A DNA stretch of 64,000 bases. Source: Bradyrhizobiaceae bacterium. GTDB lineage: Bacteria > Pseudomonadota > Alphaproteobacteria > Rhizobiales > Xanthobacteraceae. Made by a program: the position numbers and the translations under genes. This document shows positions 17,945-25,753 of the stretch, piece after piece (positions within the stretch are counted from its first letter, which is position 1; each line of letters opens with the position of its first letter). The stretch covers positions 255,749 to 319,748 of the forward strand of contig RXJJ01000009.1 of assembly GCA_003963145.1 (NCBI GenBank). The letters run 5' to 3'. The notes beneath the pieces are model-generated. The model saw only the letters and a program-made list of their open reading frames with translations, searched no databases and was not told where the DNA came from.

Positions 17945-18217
17945 TCAGTTCAGCATCCCCAGCGCCTGCATGTAGGTTTCCAGGATGGTTTCCTGTTCCT
18001 GACGTTCGTTGGCGTCCTGCTTGCGCAGACGGATGATCGTGCGGAGCGCCTTGACGTCAAAACCATTGCCCTTGGCTTCGCCGTAAACATCCTTGATGTC
18101 GTCGCTGATCGCCTTCTTCTCTTCCTCGAGCTTCTCGATACGCTCGACAATGGCCTTAAGCTGACTCTTCGCGAAGCTGTGCGCGGCTTCTTCCTTGACG
18201 GCGGCTGCGGTGGCCAT
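17945..18217 (-). CDS. gapR: GapR-family DNA-binding protein (DUF2312)
   Basis: A 90-residue protein of the DUF2312 family, whose Caulobacter member GapR binds overtwisted AT-rich DNA ahead of replication and transcription. It is almost wholly helical: a coiled coil at residues 18-50 ([20 protein letters not shown]) and the conserved [23 protein letters not shown]. Start ATG 18217 gives full family length. It is convergent with the TetR gene, with 33 bases between. GapR is normally essential or important for chromosome segregation in alphaproteobacteria. Confidence 0.92.
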   Translation of the reverse strand: MATAAAVKEEAAHSFAKSQLKAIVERIEKLEEEKKAISDDIKDVYGEAKGNGFDVKALRTIIRLRKQDANERQEQETILETYMQALGMLN

Positions 18218-18429
18218 TCGTGGACTCCTGAACTCTCGTGCTATTCGATGATTTGGCGCTGGCCGCGAGACGGCGCGTCTTAAAACTTACACTCAAGAGT
18301 GGCGCCTCCCCCGTCAAGGCAAGCGCGGCTGTCATCCACAGTGACCCACAGATAAGGATGCAAACGCCAAAATCGGCGCGGCCGCGCCGATTTGACTTGC
18401 CTTTCGATTCCGGTGAGGCGACTCGCAGC

Positions 18430-18732
18430 CTAGTGGCCGGCGGCGTTCTTCTTCATCGCCGCGATCGCCTCGGGCGGAGCCGCCGTCTGGTACTTTTCCT
18501 TCCAGGAGTCGTAGGGCATGCCGTAAATGTCCTCCCGGCTCTGGTCACGGGTCATTGCAATGCCCCGGGCATCGGCGGCGTCCTTCATCCAGTTCGACAG
18601 GCAATTGCGGCAAAAACCTGCCAAATTCATCATGTCGATATTCTGCACGTCGGTGCGCTTTTGCAGATGCGCCACGAGCCGGCGAAAGACTGCCGCGTCC
18701 AGCTCCATCTGTGTCTTTTCGTCAATCGCCAT
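18430..18732 (-). CDS. DUF1244 domain-containing protein
   Basis: A 100-residue soluble protein of the DUF1244 family, of unknown function and common in proteobacteria. The conserved core is FRRLVAHLQKRTDVQNIDMMNLAGFCRNCLSNWM, with two cysteines in CRNC, followed by the GMPYDSWKEKYQ segment. Start ATG 18732. About 210 bases separate it from GapR on the same strand. No function can be inferred from its neighbours. Confidence 0.9.
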   Translation of the reverse strand: MAIDEKTQMELDAAVFRRLVAHLQKRTDVQNIDMMNLAGFCRNCLSNWMKDAADARGIAMTRDQSREDIYGMPYDSWKEKYQTAAPPEAIAAMKKNAAGH

Positions 18733-18997
18733 GATCTACCTCACCCGAGATGCCTCTGATCGCGCCCGATTCCGCTTCAGACGGGCGGCCCTGTGATTGC
18801 CGCTCACACCGGATCCTTTTATACAACAAACCATCAAGGCCTGCTCCCGGCTAAAGATGTGCTTTTCGCTGCTATTTTGCCATACCCAAAGCCCAAAACC
18901 GGTCACAGGTAGCCCTTAGTAACAAAGCCGAAATCACGTCCAGACAATTCTCCGGGTGTGTTGAAAAACTGCATTTGATTGAGATAGCTTTGATTCA

Positions 18998-19570
18998 ATG
19001 ACCTTGTCCTGCTTTCCCAAGCAATCCGCCGCGCGACGTCTCGCTCCGGTCCTCGCGGTCCTGATCGTGCTCGCAGGTTTGTGCGGATTCAGCGCCCCGG
19101 CGGCCGCGGATTTCCGTCTCTGCAACAACACCTCCAGCCGCGTCGGTATCGCACTCGGCTACAAGGACAATGAGGGGTGGGTCACCGAAGGCTGGTGGAA
19201 CGTTTCCTCACGAAGCTGCGAAACCCTTCTCAAGGGCACGCTGGTCGCGCGTTATTATTATATCTACGCGCTCGATTATGATCGCGGCGGCGAATGGTCG
19301 GGCCAGGCCTTTATGTGCTCTCGCGACAAGGAGTTCACTATTCGCGGTACCGACAATTGCCTCGCGCGCGGTTTCGATCGTACCGGCTTTTTCGAGGTCG
19401 ATACCGGCGAACAGCGCGCCTGGACGGTCCAGCTCACCGAAAACGCAGAACAGAATGTGCCTCGCTCGCCCGGACTGCCAGGGCTGCCGAACGCGCCAAA
19501 CGCCGGACAACAACCGGGCGCGACGCTGCCACCAGCCTCGCCGCCACCCGCACCGGCACCCCAGCAGTAA
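18998..19570 (+). CDS. DUF1036 domain-containing exported protein
   Basis: A 190-residue protein with an N-terminal signal peptide (hydrophobic LAPVLAVLIVLAGLCGF ending near AAA-DF) and a DUF1036 domain to about residue 145. That domain starts FRLCNNTSSRVGIALGYK and contains GWVTEGWWNVSSRSCETLL. The last 40 residues are Pro/Ala-rich. Four conserved cysteines may form disulphides in the periplasm. Two direct TTTGATT copies lie just before the start, at 18974-18992. The function of the family is not known. Confidence 0.88.
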   Translation: MTLSCFPKQSAARRLAPVLAVLIVLAGLCGFSAPAAADFRLCNNTSSRVGIALGYKDNEGWVTEGWWNVSSRSCETLLKGTLVARYYYIYALDYDRGGEWSGQAFMCSRDKEFTIRGTDNCLARGFDRTGFFEVDTGEQRAWTVQLTENAEQNVPRSPGLPGLPNAPNAGQQPGATLPPASPPPAPAPQQ

Positions 19571-19587
19571 ACGGCGGGCGCCTCTGC

Positions 19588-20598
19588 TCAGTCCGCGGCC
19601 GCCGAGGAATGCTGTACGGCTTGGGCACGCGCGATCATCGCCTCGATTTCCCCGATAACAAGTTTCGGATTGTCGACCTGTGGCATATGGCCAATCCCCG
19701 GCAAGACCATAAGCTTTGCGCGCGGCACCGCCTTGGCGAAGGCCTGTGCGTGCACCTGCGTTGAAACGACCAGATCGGCATCGCCCGCAATCACGACAAC
19801 CGGGGCCCTGATTTTTCCGTAATCTGGAAACTGTTTGATCATCGCCTTCTTCAAAGTTTTCAGATCCCACGCGTTGTTCAGAAAGGTTTGCGGCCGCAAG
19901 ATCAGCGGCCCCTGTGTGTCGCGCGTGAAATTGCGCGGCGGGCTCTGCGGATAAAACGCGAACTGCATGCCGCCCTCGAGCATGAAAAGCCCGGCTGGCA
20001 TGATGACCGTGTACGCCATGAGCGGACCGATGACGGGCGTCGTCGCCACATCCGTCAGCGTGCCGATCGGACCTCGCCATGGATGCGTGACCGGTGAGAT
20101 CATCACAAGGCCGGCGACACGCTGCGGGTTTTCCAGCGCCAGCGCCGGCAGCACCGCACCGGCCCAGGAGTGCCCGACAAAAATCGCGCGAGCTATACCA
20201 AGCTTGCCGAGTGCCTGATCGATCATGCGGGCGTGAATGGCGGGGGTGGAGTCCTCCAGACGCTCACGCGTGCTCCAGCCTTGGCCGGGGCGGTCGACAA
20301 GGATGACACGGTGTTTTGCGGCAAGAAGATCGCCCAGCGGCCGTCGAAGCGTCTCGAGACTCGAATTGGCGCCCGCGATCATCACGATCGGCAATTCGCC
20401 GGGTGCGCTCGGCCCGATATCGACGATGTGCAGCCGGGCGCCGGGCACATCGACAAATCTGCCTTTTGGCGGATAAATCCATCCGAGCACGAACGTGCCA
20501 AGCTGCGTCAGCAACGCCAGCAGGATCAGCACGGCGGGCAAAAACATCAAAATCACAAAAGGCATGAAAAATGTCCGCGGAAGCTTTGGCACTGCCAA
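19588..20598 (-). CDS. Alpha/beta hydrolase, membrane-anchored
   Basis: A 336-residue hydrolase with an N-terminal membrane helix (residues about 12-40, FVILMFLPAVLILLALLTQ) and a classical alpha/beta-hydrolase domain. The nucleophile elbow is GHSWAG, the acid is probably the Asp in IAGDADLVV, and the histidine is in GIGHMPQVDNP. The start is uncertain: TTG 20598 gives the longest frame, and ATG 20565 would begin directly at the helix; neither has a strong ribosome-binding site. It converges on the DUF1036 gene with 17 bases between. The substrate is unknown. Confidence 0.85.
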   Translation of the reverse strand: MAVPKLPRTFFMPFVILMFLPAVLILLALLTQLGTFVLGWIYPPKGRFVDVPGARLHIVDIGPSAPGELPIVMIAGANSSLETLRRPLGDLLAAKHRVILVDRPGQGWSTRERLEDSTPAIHARMIDQALGKLGIARAIFVGHSWAGAVLPALALENPQRVAGLVMISPVTHPWRGPIGTLTDVATTPVIGPLMAYTVIMPAGLFMLEGGMQFAFYPQSPPRNFTRDTQGPLILRPQTFLNNAWDLKTLKKAMIKQFPDYGKIRAPVVVIAGDADLVVSTQVHAQAFAKAVPRAKLMVLPGIGHMPQVDNPKLVIGEIEAMIARAQAVQHSSAAAD

Positions 20599-20673
20599 AC
20601 TACGCGCGAGGCCCCAAGAGGTTTCAAGAGGTTTTAAGATGAAATAACGTGCGAATTGCGCCGGTGCGACGCC

Positions 20674-21333
20674 CTAGATATCGCGGCCTTCGACTTTTTC
20701 GGACAGGCTCTTGACCATATCCGGCACTTTTTCGAGATAGGGATTGATCTCAAGCGCCCGGCGGAAAACATCGAGCGCATGTTTGTCGTCGCCGGTTTCC
20801 TGCAGGATCATGCCAAGCCCCGCCAGCGCCCCGAAATGGCGTGGCTCGCGCCGCAAGACTTCCTGGATGTCCTGCATCGAGTGCACGTAATCATTCTGCA
20901 TGTAGTAAATCGTTGCGCGCCGGTTCCAGCCCTCGATGTAATCGGGCCGCAGCTTGATGACGGCATCGAGCAATTTCAGCGCGACTTCGTAATCCTTGGA
21001 ATCCATCGCGATGCGCGCCCTAGCCATCAACAGCGCCGCTGTATCGCTTGGCGTCGCCGTCCAGATCGACCAGATCCGGGCCTCGACCGCCCTCGCGCTT
21101 TCCTCATCAGGCGCCACCTTCAGTGCGCCAAGCAGAAAATCGAGATTACGCGCACGGCCCGCATTGACGCGCGGCAGCTTCGCAGGCGCCTGCGGCATGG
21201 ACTTGCGTGTCGAGGATTGGCCGCGAGAGGGTGGGCCCTGATCCGATTGAGCGGAAACAGGCGTAGCAGTCAGCGCCGCGAGGAGAAGGCAGCTCGCCAG
21301 AACCTTGAAAGCCGGAAAGGTTCGTAATGCCAT
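20674..21333 (-). CDS. Tetratricopeptide-repeat protein, exported
   Basis: A 219-residue protein with a signal peptide (VLASCLLLAALTATPVSA) and at least three TPR units between residues 75 and 205, for example ALKLLDAVIKLRPDYIEGWNRRATIYY and ALDVFRRALEINPYLEKV. Such proteins act as periplasmic scaffolds. It lies upstream of the alpha/beta hydrolase on the same strand with 75 bases between, so cotranscription is possible. No partner can be named. Confidence 0.88.
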   Translation of the reverse strand: MALRTFPAFKVLASCLLLAALTATPVSAQSDQGPPSRGQSSTRKSMPQAPAKLPRVNAGRARNLDFLLGALKVAPDEESARAVEARIWSIWTATPSDTAALLMARARIAMDSKDYEVALKLLDAVIKLRPDYIEGWNRRATIYYMQNDYVHSMQDIQEVLRREPRHFGALAGLGMILQETGDDKHALDVFRRALEINPYLEKVPDMVKSLSEKVEGRDI

Positions 21334-21456
21334 AGAACAAGTCTAAACGCGGATCGCGCTGTCTGCAAAGCGCAAGCAGCGTCAATCCATCGTGATGACA
21401 GTTTATGTTGGCGAAAGGCAACAGCGGCGGCGGAACCGGTTCTGCTCGACGCCGGT

Positions 21457-21582
21457 TCAGCCCTGACGCGCCTTGAAGCGGCGCTGGACCTTGTTGATGA
21501 CGTAAACCCGGCCCTTGCGGCGGACCAGACGGTTATTGCGGTTGCGGCCGCGCAGAGACTTCAGCGAATTACGGACCTTCAT
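21457..21582 (-). CDS. rpmJ: 50S ribosomal protein L36 (41-residue type)
   Basis: A small basic ribosomal protein, read by translating the minus strand from ATG 21582: [16 protein letters not shown] onward, ending in RRFKARQG. It is the C-minus form of L36, lacking the Cys-Cys-Cys-His zinc site of the short form and carrying the '[11 protein letters not shown]' segment. In alphaproteobacteria this is usually the only L36. It is monocistronic, with TPR and EAL genes on either side. Confidence 0.93.
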   Translation of the reverse strand: MKVRNSLKSLRGRNRNNRLVRRKGRVYVINKVQRRFKARQG

Positions 21583-22033
21583 GGGACAATACTTTCTAAA
21601 GGCCGCGTGCAGGCCGGTCTCTCGTCAGATGAAAAAGGCATTATTCCGGGCCCAAAGCCCTCGGAACACGCGGTTTCTAGGCATTTGAAGGCCAAATGTC
21701 AATGCGGGCGACGGCCTTCGATCCATTGGGCAGTTGGGAACAGTGTTCCCGCGAGGAGGTATTTTTTCATTATTTTCAATAACATCGCGTAGTCCGCGCC
21801 GCTGCCATGAGTGAAGATCGCCTAGGCAAGTCTCGTCCAGCGGAAAAATCGTACAAACCCCGACATACGTTCCGGCCGGTATTGCGTGCCTGCGTCCGGT
21901 TCCTTTCGATTCAATCTTGAGTCGTTTTGGCAAGGTTAACGATATCCGGACAATCTCCGGTGCATCGTCCGCGCGCACCCTCTTTCCGCCACTGCAAATC
22001 ATTCACCATCCGCTCCGCGCAAAGGGGGAAGGC
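21583..22033. other. Intergenic region between L36 and the EAL-domain gene
   Basis: About 450 bases between divergent genes. It contains a perfect 15-bp palindrome at 21736-21750 and an AT-rich run just after it (21761-21785) that could hold a promoter. The EAL frame is open from 21917, but the protein start is set by the AAAGGGGGAA site before 22034. No further gene or RNA was recognised. Confidence 0.5.
21736..21750. promoter_or_regulatory. 15-bp perfect palindrome, possible operator
   Basis: GGGAACA-G-TGTTCCC, 154 bases upstream of the L36 start and 284 bases upstream of the EAL gene. It does not match the LexA (GTTC/GAAC-N7-GTTC) or Zur consensus. The regulator is unknown. Confidence 0.4.
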
Positions 22034-23245
22034 ATGATGAATGACACAGTCCAAGAAGACGCTTCGGCACGGCCGACATTCGGCAAGCGAAAGATCAAAC
22101 CGCGCCTGTGCATTGTCGAAAACAAGCAGCACATTCTGACGTTGCTCGGCGATACCCTCGAGGATCAGGGTTTCATTCCCACGCCCTGCAGCAGGCTCGA
22201 TGACCTCGGCGGCATTCTTGAAACAGTGCTGCCGGATGTCGTCATTGTGCCGACATCGGTGAATGGCTTACCGACGCACGACATCATCCATGCCCTCGCG
22301 GCCGGCCGCTTTCCTGGAAAAGTGCTGCTGATTGGGCCTTCGGTCGCGCCAGCGGTCGCTGCGGCTCGCGAACTTTGCGGAAAACTCGGCCTCGATCTGC
22401 TGCCCGTCCTCGCCACTCCTTTCCGCGAAGAGGATCTGTTTAACAGCGTGGCCTCGCTGGTGCCGGCCCAGGCCCCGCCTCCACCGCCTGTCGATGTGAC
22501 GGAAGCTCTGGACGCGGGGTGGCTGGAACTCTGGTATCAACCCAAAATCGATATCCGCACCATGGCGCTCGGCGGTGCGGAAGCCCTGATTCGCATGCGT
22601 CATCCGACGTGGGGGATCGTGCCGCCCGCTTATTTCATTCCGGACGGAAGCGACCCGCATTTTCGCGACCTGTCGCGATTTGTCATCGGGCGGGTGTTCG
22701 AGGACTGGCGTTATCTCGCCACGCATCTGGGGCGGATTCATCTGTCCATCAATCTGCCGATATCCTTCTTCCGCGAGCCCGGCGCGATCGGGGATTTGCG
22801 CGCGCAATTTCCCGATCATCCCGCGTTTGACGGCCTCACCGTGGAAGTCGCCAGCAGCGAGGTGACGGGCAACCTCGCCCTCGCGACGGAGGCGGCAAGG
22901 CAGATGCGGTTTCACCATATCGGCTTTTCAATCGACAATGTCGGCGAGGAATGGCCGCTGCTGGTGGGGCTGAGCGAATTTCCCTTCGCCGAGATAAAAC
23001 TGGATCGCGAATTCGTTGACGGAAGTTCGTCCGAACCTTTGAAGCGATCGGTATGCCGCCACATCGCCGATCTCGCCAACGATTACGGCGCGCGAACCGT
23101 CGCCGAGGGCGTGGAGACCAAAGAGGACTTCCGCGCGATGCACGACATCGGCGTGGACGCGATTCAGGGCTTTCTGTTCGGGCGACCGATGGCCGCACGC
23201 AAATTCGCGCGCGACATGCGCGGCGGCCTCGTCTTCAAGGTCTAG
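22034..23245 (+). CDS. EAL-domain protein with pseudo-receiver, probably not an active phosphodiesterase
   Basis: A 403-residue protein. Residues about 20-140 resemble a receiver domain (RLCIVENKQHILTLLGDTL) but lack the phosphoacceptor Asp (VVIVPTS where VLLDLxMP is expected). Residues about 155-395 are an EAL domain. The EALIR start, the Asn of INLP, the Lys of IKLDREF, EGVET and QGFLFGRP are kept. The metal-binding loop DDFGTG is changed to DNVGEE, and the TES motif reads ASS. This suggests a c-di-GMP-binding or protein-interaction role rather than hydrolysis. ATG 22034 follows an AAAGGGGGAA site. Confidence 0.85.
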   Translation: MMNDTVQEDASARPTFGKRKIKPRLCIVENKQHILTLLGDTLEDQGFIPTPCSRLDDLGGILETVLPDVVIVPTSVNGLPTHDIIHALAAGRFPGKVLLIGPSVAPAVAAARELCGKLGLDLLPVLATPFREEDLFNSVASLVPAQAPPPPPVDVTEALDAGWLELWYQPKIDIRTMALGGAEALIRMRHPTWGIVPPAYFIPDGSDPHFRDLSRFVIGRVFEDWRYLATHLGRIHLSINLPISFFREPGAIGDLRAQFPDHPAFDGLTVEVASSEVTGNLALATEAARQMRFHHIGFSIDNVGEEWPLLVGLSEFPFAEIKLDREFVDGSSSEPLKRSVCRHIADLANDYGARTVAEGVETKEDFRAMHDIGVDAIQGFLFGRPMAARKFARDMRGGLVFKV

Positions 23246-23267
23246 GCGTCTTTAGTTAGCCGTCTTG

Positions 23268-23675
23268 TCAGTTAGCCGTTTTGCCGAAAGCCTTGCGCAA
23301 TTCGTCCTTTGCCGCATCAAGTTTCTTGCGGCGCGCGGCGGAGAGGTTTTTGCCAGCACGGTTGATGTAGAACACCAGCATCGACATCGCCGACCGGTAG
23401 GGGTTGCTTTTACGCCGATTGCTGTGCTCGGCAGATCGCTTGAGCGATCGCGCGATGGCCTTCGGACTATTCAACTTGAAGACGTCACGCTTCAGATCAA
23501 GCGCGTCGCTGGTCTGCGTCACCCGTGCCGACCATTTCTGGCCGGCTCTTTTTCGCGCCGTCTTGCGGCCCGAAGTTTTGCGTACCCTCGCGCTTTTACG
23601 CGTGCCGTGTGAAGATTTCGCCGTTCGTTTGCGCGAGGCGGACTTGCGGGTGGTCTTATGTGCGGCCTTGGCCAT
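23268..23675 (-). CDS. DUF3175 protein with a basic histone-like tail
   Basis: A 135-residue protein. Residues 1-47 are very rich in Lys, Arg, Ser and Thr (e.g. KTTRKSASRKRTAKSS), like histone H1-type nucleic-acid-binding tails. Residues 48-130 are DUF3175 (WSARVTQTSDALDL, then RSLKRSAEHSNRRKSNPYRSAMSMLVFYINRAG, split here). Its function is unknown; nucleic-acid binding is inferred from the charge. Its ribosome-binding site AGGAGAA lies inside a perfect 13-bp hairpin ending 4 bases before the start codon, so translation is probably controlled. It is convergent with the EAL gene. Confidence 0.85.
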   Translation of the reverse strand: MAKAAHKTTRKSASRKRTAKSSHGTRKSARVRKTSGRKTARKRAGQKWSARVTQTSDALDLKRDVFKLNSPKAIARSLKRSAEHSNRRKSNPYRSAMSMLVFYINRAGKNLSAARRKKLDAAKDELRKAFGKTAN

Positions 23676-23679
23676 GACA

Positions 23680-23712
23680 TTCTCCTGTCCGACATTTCAT
23701 CGGACAGGAGAA
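23680..23712 (-). promoter_or_regulatory. Hairpin that masks the ribosome-binding site of the DUF3175 gene
   Basis: In the minus-strand transcript, UUCUCCUGUCCGA pairs without mismatch with UCGGACAGGAGAA across a 7-base loop. The 3' arm contains the whole Shine-Dalgarno sequence AGGAG, 6 bases from AUG 23675. No U-run follows, so it does not look like an intrinsic terminator of the upstream FAH gene. It could instead be a DNA palindrome bound by a protein. Confidence 0.8.
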
Positions 23713-23732
23713 AGCGCAAAGCAAAATTAAGT

Positions 23733-24596
23733 TCAGACAAATTTGTTTTCGATTCGGCCGATGCCGGAAATCTCCATCGCCACCACGTCACCCGCCTTCA
23801 GGAATTTCGGCGGCTTGAAGCCGAGACCGACACCGGCGGGCGTGCCGGTCGCGATCAGATCGCCCGGCTCGAGCGCCAATCCCTGCGAAATGGTCGAGAC
23901 GAGGGTCGGGATATCGAAAATCAGGTCGCTGCTATTCGCATTCTGGCGCGGCTCGCCATTGACCCAGCTTTTCACCGTCAGGTTTTCGGCATCGAGTTCG
24001 TCGGATGTGACGATCCACGGTCCCATCGGGCAGAAAGTATCAAGATTTTTACCGAGGAACCATTGTTTATGATTCTTCTGCCGGTCGCGCGCCGTCACAT
24101 CATTCACGATGGTGTATCCGAATATGTGCTTCCAGGCGTCGGCCTTGGCGATGTCCCGTCCGGCCTTGCCGATCACGATGGTGAGCTCGACCTCGTAATC
24201 GACGCTTGAGGTGATATGCGAGTGAAGCTGCACATCATCGTATGGGCCGACCACGGTATTGAAGCCCTTGCTGAATACAGCGGGATATTCATCGATCTCA
24301 GCGCCTTTCACCGCGCCGGCCTCGAAACCGCTGCCGGCGAACTCTCGGGCATGCTCGCCGTAATTCTTGCCGACGCAAAAGATGTTTCGGTCTGGTTTGG
24401 GGATCGGCGCCAACAGTTTGACGTCGCGCACAGCGATACCCGAACCGCCAGACGGGAAAGTCTCCTTGATCTCGGCGTAACGCGCGATCAGATCGACCAT
24501 GTCGCCGACGCCGGGAAGTGGCCGCACTGTATCCGCCGCAGCATCGACAAGGCCGACATGGAGAGAGCCGTTATAGGAAAAGGTGGCGAACTTCAT
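23733..24596 (-). CDS. Fumarylacetoacetate hydrolase family protein
   Basis: A 287-residue member of the FAH superfamily, which hydrolyses or decarboxylates acylpyruvates and related diketo acids. The N-terminal small domain is followed by the catalytic domain starting CVGKNYGEHAREF. Metal-binding acidic residues are in VDYEVELTIVIGK (E-x-E), and the ending GTPAGVGLGFKPP is typical. It is downstream of a Bug-type binding protein and a LysR regulator on the same strand (38-base and 120-base gaps), so the three may form a small catabolic operon. The substrate is unknown. Confidence 0.88.
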   Translation of the reverse strand: MKFATFSYNGSLHVGLVDAAADTVRPLPGVGDMVDLIARYAEIKETFPSGGSGIAVRDVKLLAPIPKPDRNIFCVGKNYGEHAREFAGSGFEAGAVKGAEIDEYPAVFSKGFNTVVGPYDDVQLHSHITSSVDYEVELTIVIGKAGRDIAKADAWKHIFGYTIVNDVTARDRQKNHKQWFLGKNLDTFCPMGPWIVTSDELDAENLTVKSWVNGEPRQNANSSDLIFDIPTLVSTISQGLALEPGDLIATGTPAGVGLGFKPPKFLKAGDVVAMEISGIGRIENKFV

Positions 24597-24634
24597 TTCG
24601 GATTTCCACTTGTTTGAAACTCAGTGCGAAAGAC

Positions 24635-25633
24635 TTACTCGACCTTGCCGATCTTGTTCACCGCAGCGATCAGCCGCGCGCTGTCCGCTTCGACGAATGT
24701 GGCGAACTCCGGCGCGTCGAGATAGGCGACCGGGCTGCCCGCAGCCTCGAACGTCCTGACCACCTCCGGAGACTGCACGGCTTCCTTCATCGCCTCGCGC
24801 AGCCGTGTCATGATCGGGGCAGGCAGCGCCTGCTGCGCAAACAGACCGGCCCATATGTAAAACTCGACATCCTTGTAGCCGATTTCCTGAAAAGTGGGCA
24901 CATCGGGAAAGCTCGCGACGCGCTTCGCGCCCCAGCACGCCAGCACCCGCATCTTGCCGTCATCGACGTGGGCGCGCACCGTGCCCGGCGCGGTCGCAAC
25001 CGCCTGAACCGTGCCGGTCAGCAAACCCGTCAGAGCCGGCCCAGCGCCACGGAACGGCACGTGCAGAAGTTTGATTCCGGCATTTGCCGCAAGCATCTCC
25101 ATCGCGATATGCAGCGTGCCATAAGGACCGGACGAGCCATAGGGAATTTCGCCGGGACGCTTTTTCGCATCTTCGATAAAGTCCTGCACCGTCTTCCACG
25201 GCGCGGACGCCGGCACTGTCAGCATGGTCGGATCGGCCAGCACCCGCGCGACCGGTGAAAACTGGGAAACCTCATACGCGACCGGGCGGCCAAACAGCCG
25301 ATCGGCCTCCGGCAACACCGCCAGCGAGGACAGGGTCATCAACAGCGTGTAACCGTCCGGCTCTGCGCGCGCCGCAGCGGCGTTGCCGACCGAGCCGCCC
25401 CCTCCTCCCGCGCGGTTATCCACGACCACCGGCTTGCCGAGAATCCGCTCCAGCGACAGCGCAACCGGACGCGCCGCAAGATCGGCCTGCCCGCCGGCGG
25501 GAAACGGCACGATCATCGTGACGGTGCGTGACGGCCACGCCGCCTGAGCATGTACCGGACTCGATAGGACTGGCATGGCAAGTTGAGACAGCGGCAAAGC
25601 CGCAGCCGCCTTGAGAAGATCGCGGCGATCCAT
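24635..25633 (-). CDS. Tripartite tricarboxylate transporter (Bug family) substrate-binding protein
   Basis: A 332-residue periplasmic binding protein of the TctC/Bug family, which binds small carboxylic acids. The N-terminus MDRRDLLKAAAALPLSQLAMP is a twin-arginine signal. The Bug signatures are VPFPAGGQADLAARPVA, VVVDNRAGGGGGSVG and the pocket loop YGSSGPYGTLHIAMEML. No TctA/TctB membrane subunits are near, as for many orphan Bug proteins. Start ATG 25633 has a GGAGG site. It lies between a LysR gene and an FAH gene on the same strand. The ligand is unknown. Confidence 0.9.
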   Translation of the reverse strand: MDRRDLLKAAAALPLSQLAMPVLSSPVHAQAAWPSRTVTMIVPFPAGGQADLAARPVALSLERILGKPVVVDNRAGGGGGSVGNAAAARAEPDGYTLLMTLSSLAVLPEADRLFGRPVAYEVSQFSPVARVLADPTMLTVPASAPWKTVQDFIEDAKKRPGEIPYGSSGPYGTLHIAMEMLAANAGIKLLHVPFRGAGPALTGLLTGTVQAVATAPGTVRAHVDDGKMRVLACWGAKRVASFPDVPTFQEIGYKDVEFYIWAGLFAQQALPAPIMTRLREAMKEAVQSPEVVRTFEAAGSPVAYLDAPEFATFVEADSARLIAAVNKIGKVE

Positions 25634-25753
25634 TCATTCCTCCCCGGGATTTATCGTTATTGGTGTAAAAGGCCGGGAGCGTTATCGCGCGTCAGTGGCA
25701 CATGCTGCAAAGCGAAACAGATCAACAAAGCTGTCGCTGAACGGTCATGACGA

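Noticed and set aside
18974-18992. TTTGATT direct repeats considered as an FNR/FixK site.
   Set aside because: They are direct, not inverted, and do not form TTGAT-N4-ATCAA.
21457-21582. L36 considered as a zinc-starvation paralogue under Zur control.
   Set aside because: In alphaproteobacteria the 41-residue zinc-free form is usually the only L36, and no Zur-type palindrome was recognised upstream.
23680-23712. The hairpin before DUF3175 considered as an intrinsic terminator of the FAH gene.
   Set aside because: There is no T-run after the stem on the minus strand, and the stem contains the next gene's Shine-Dalgarno, which fits translational masking better.
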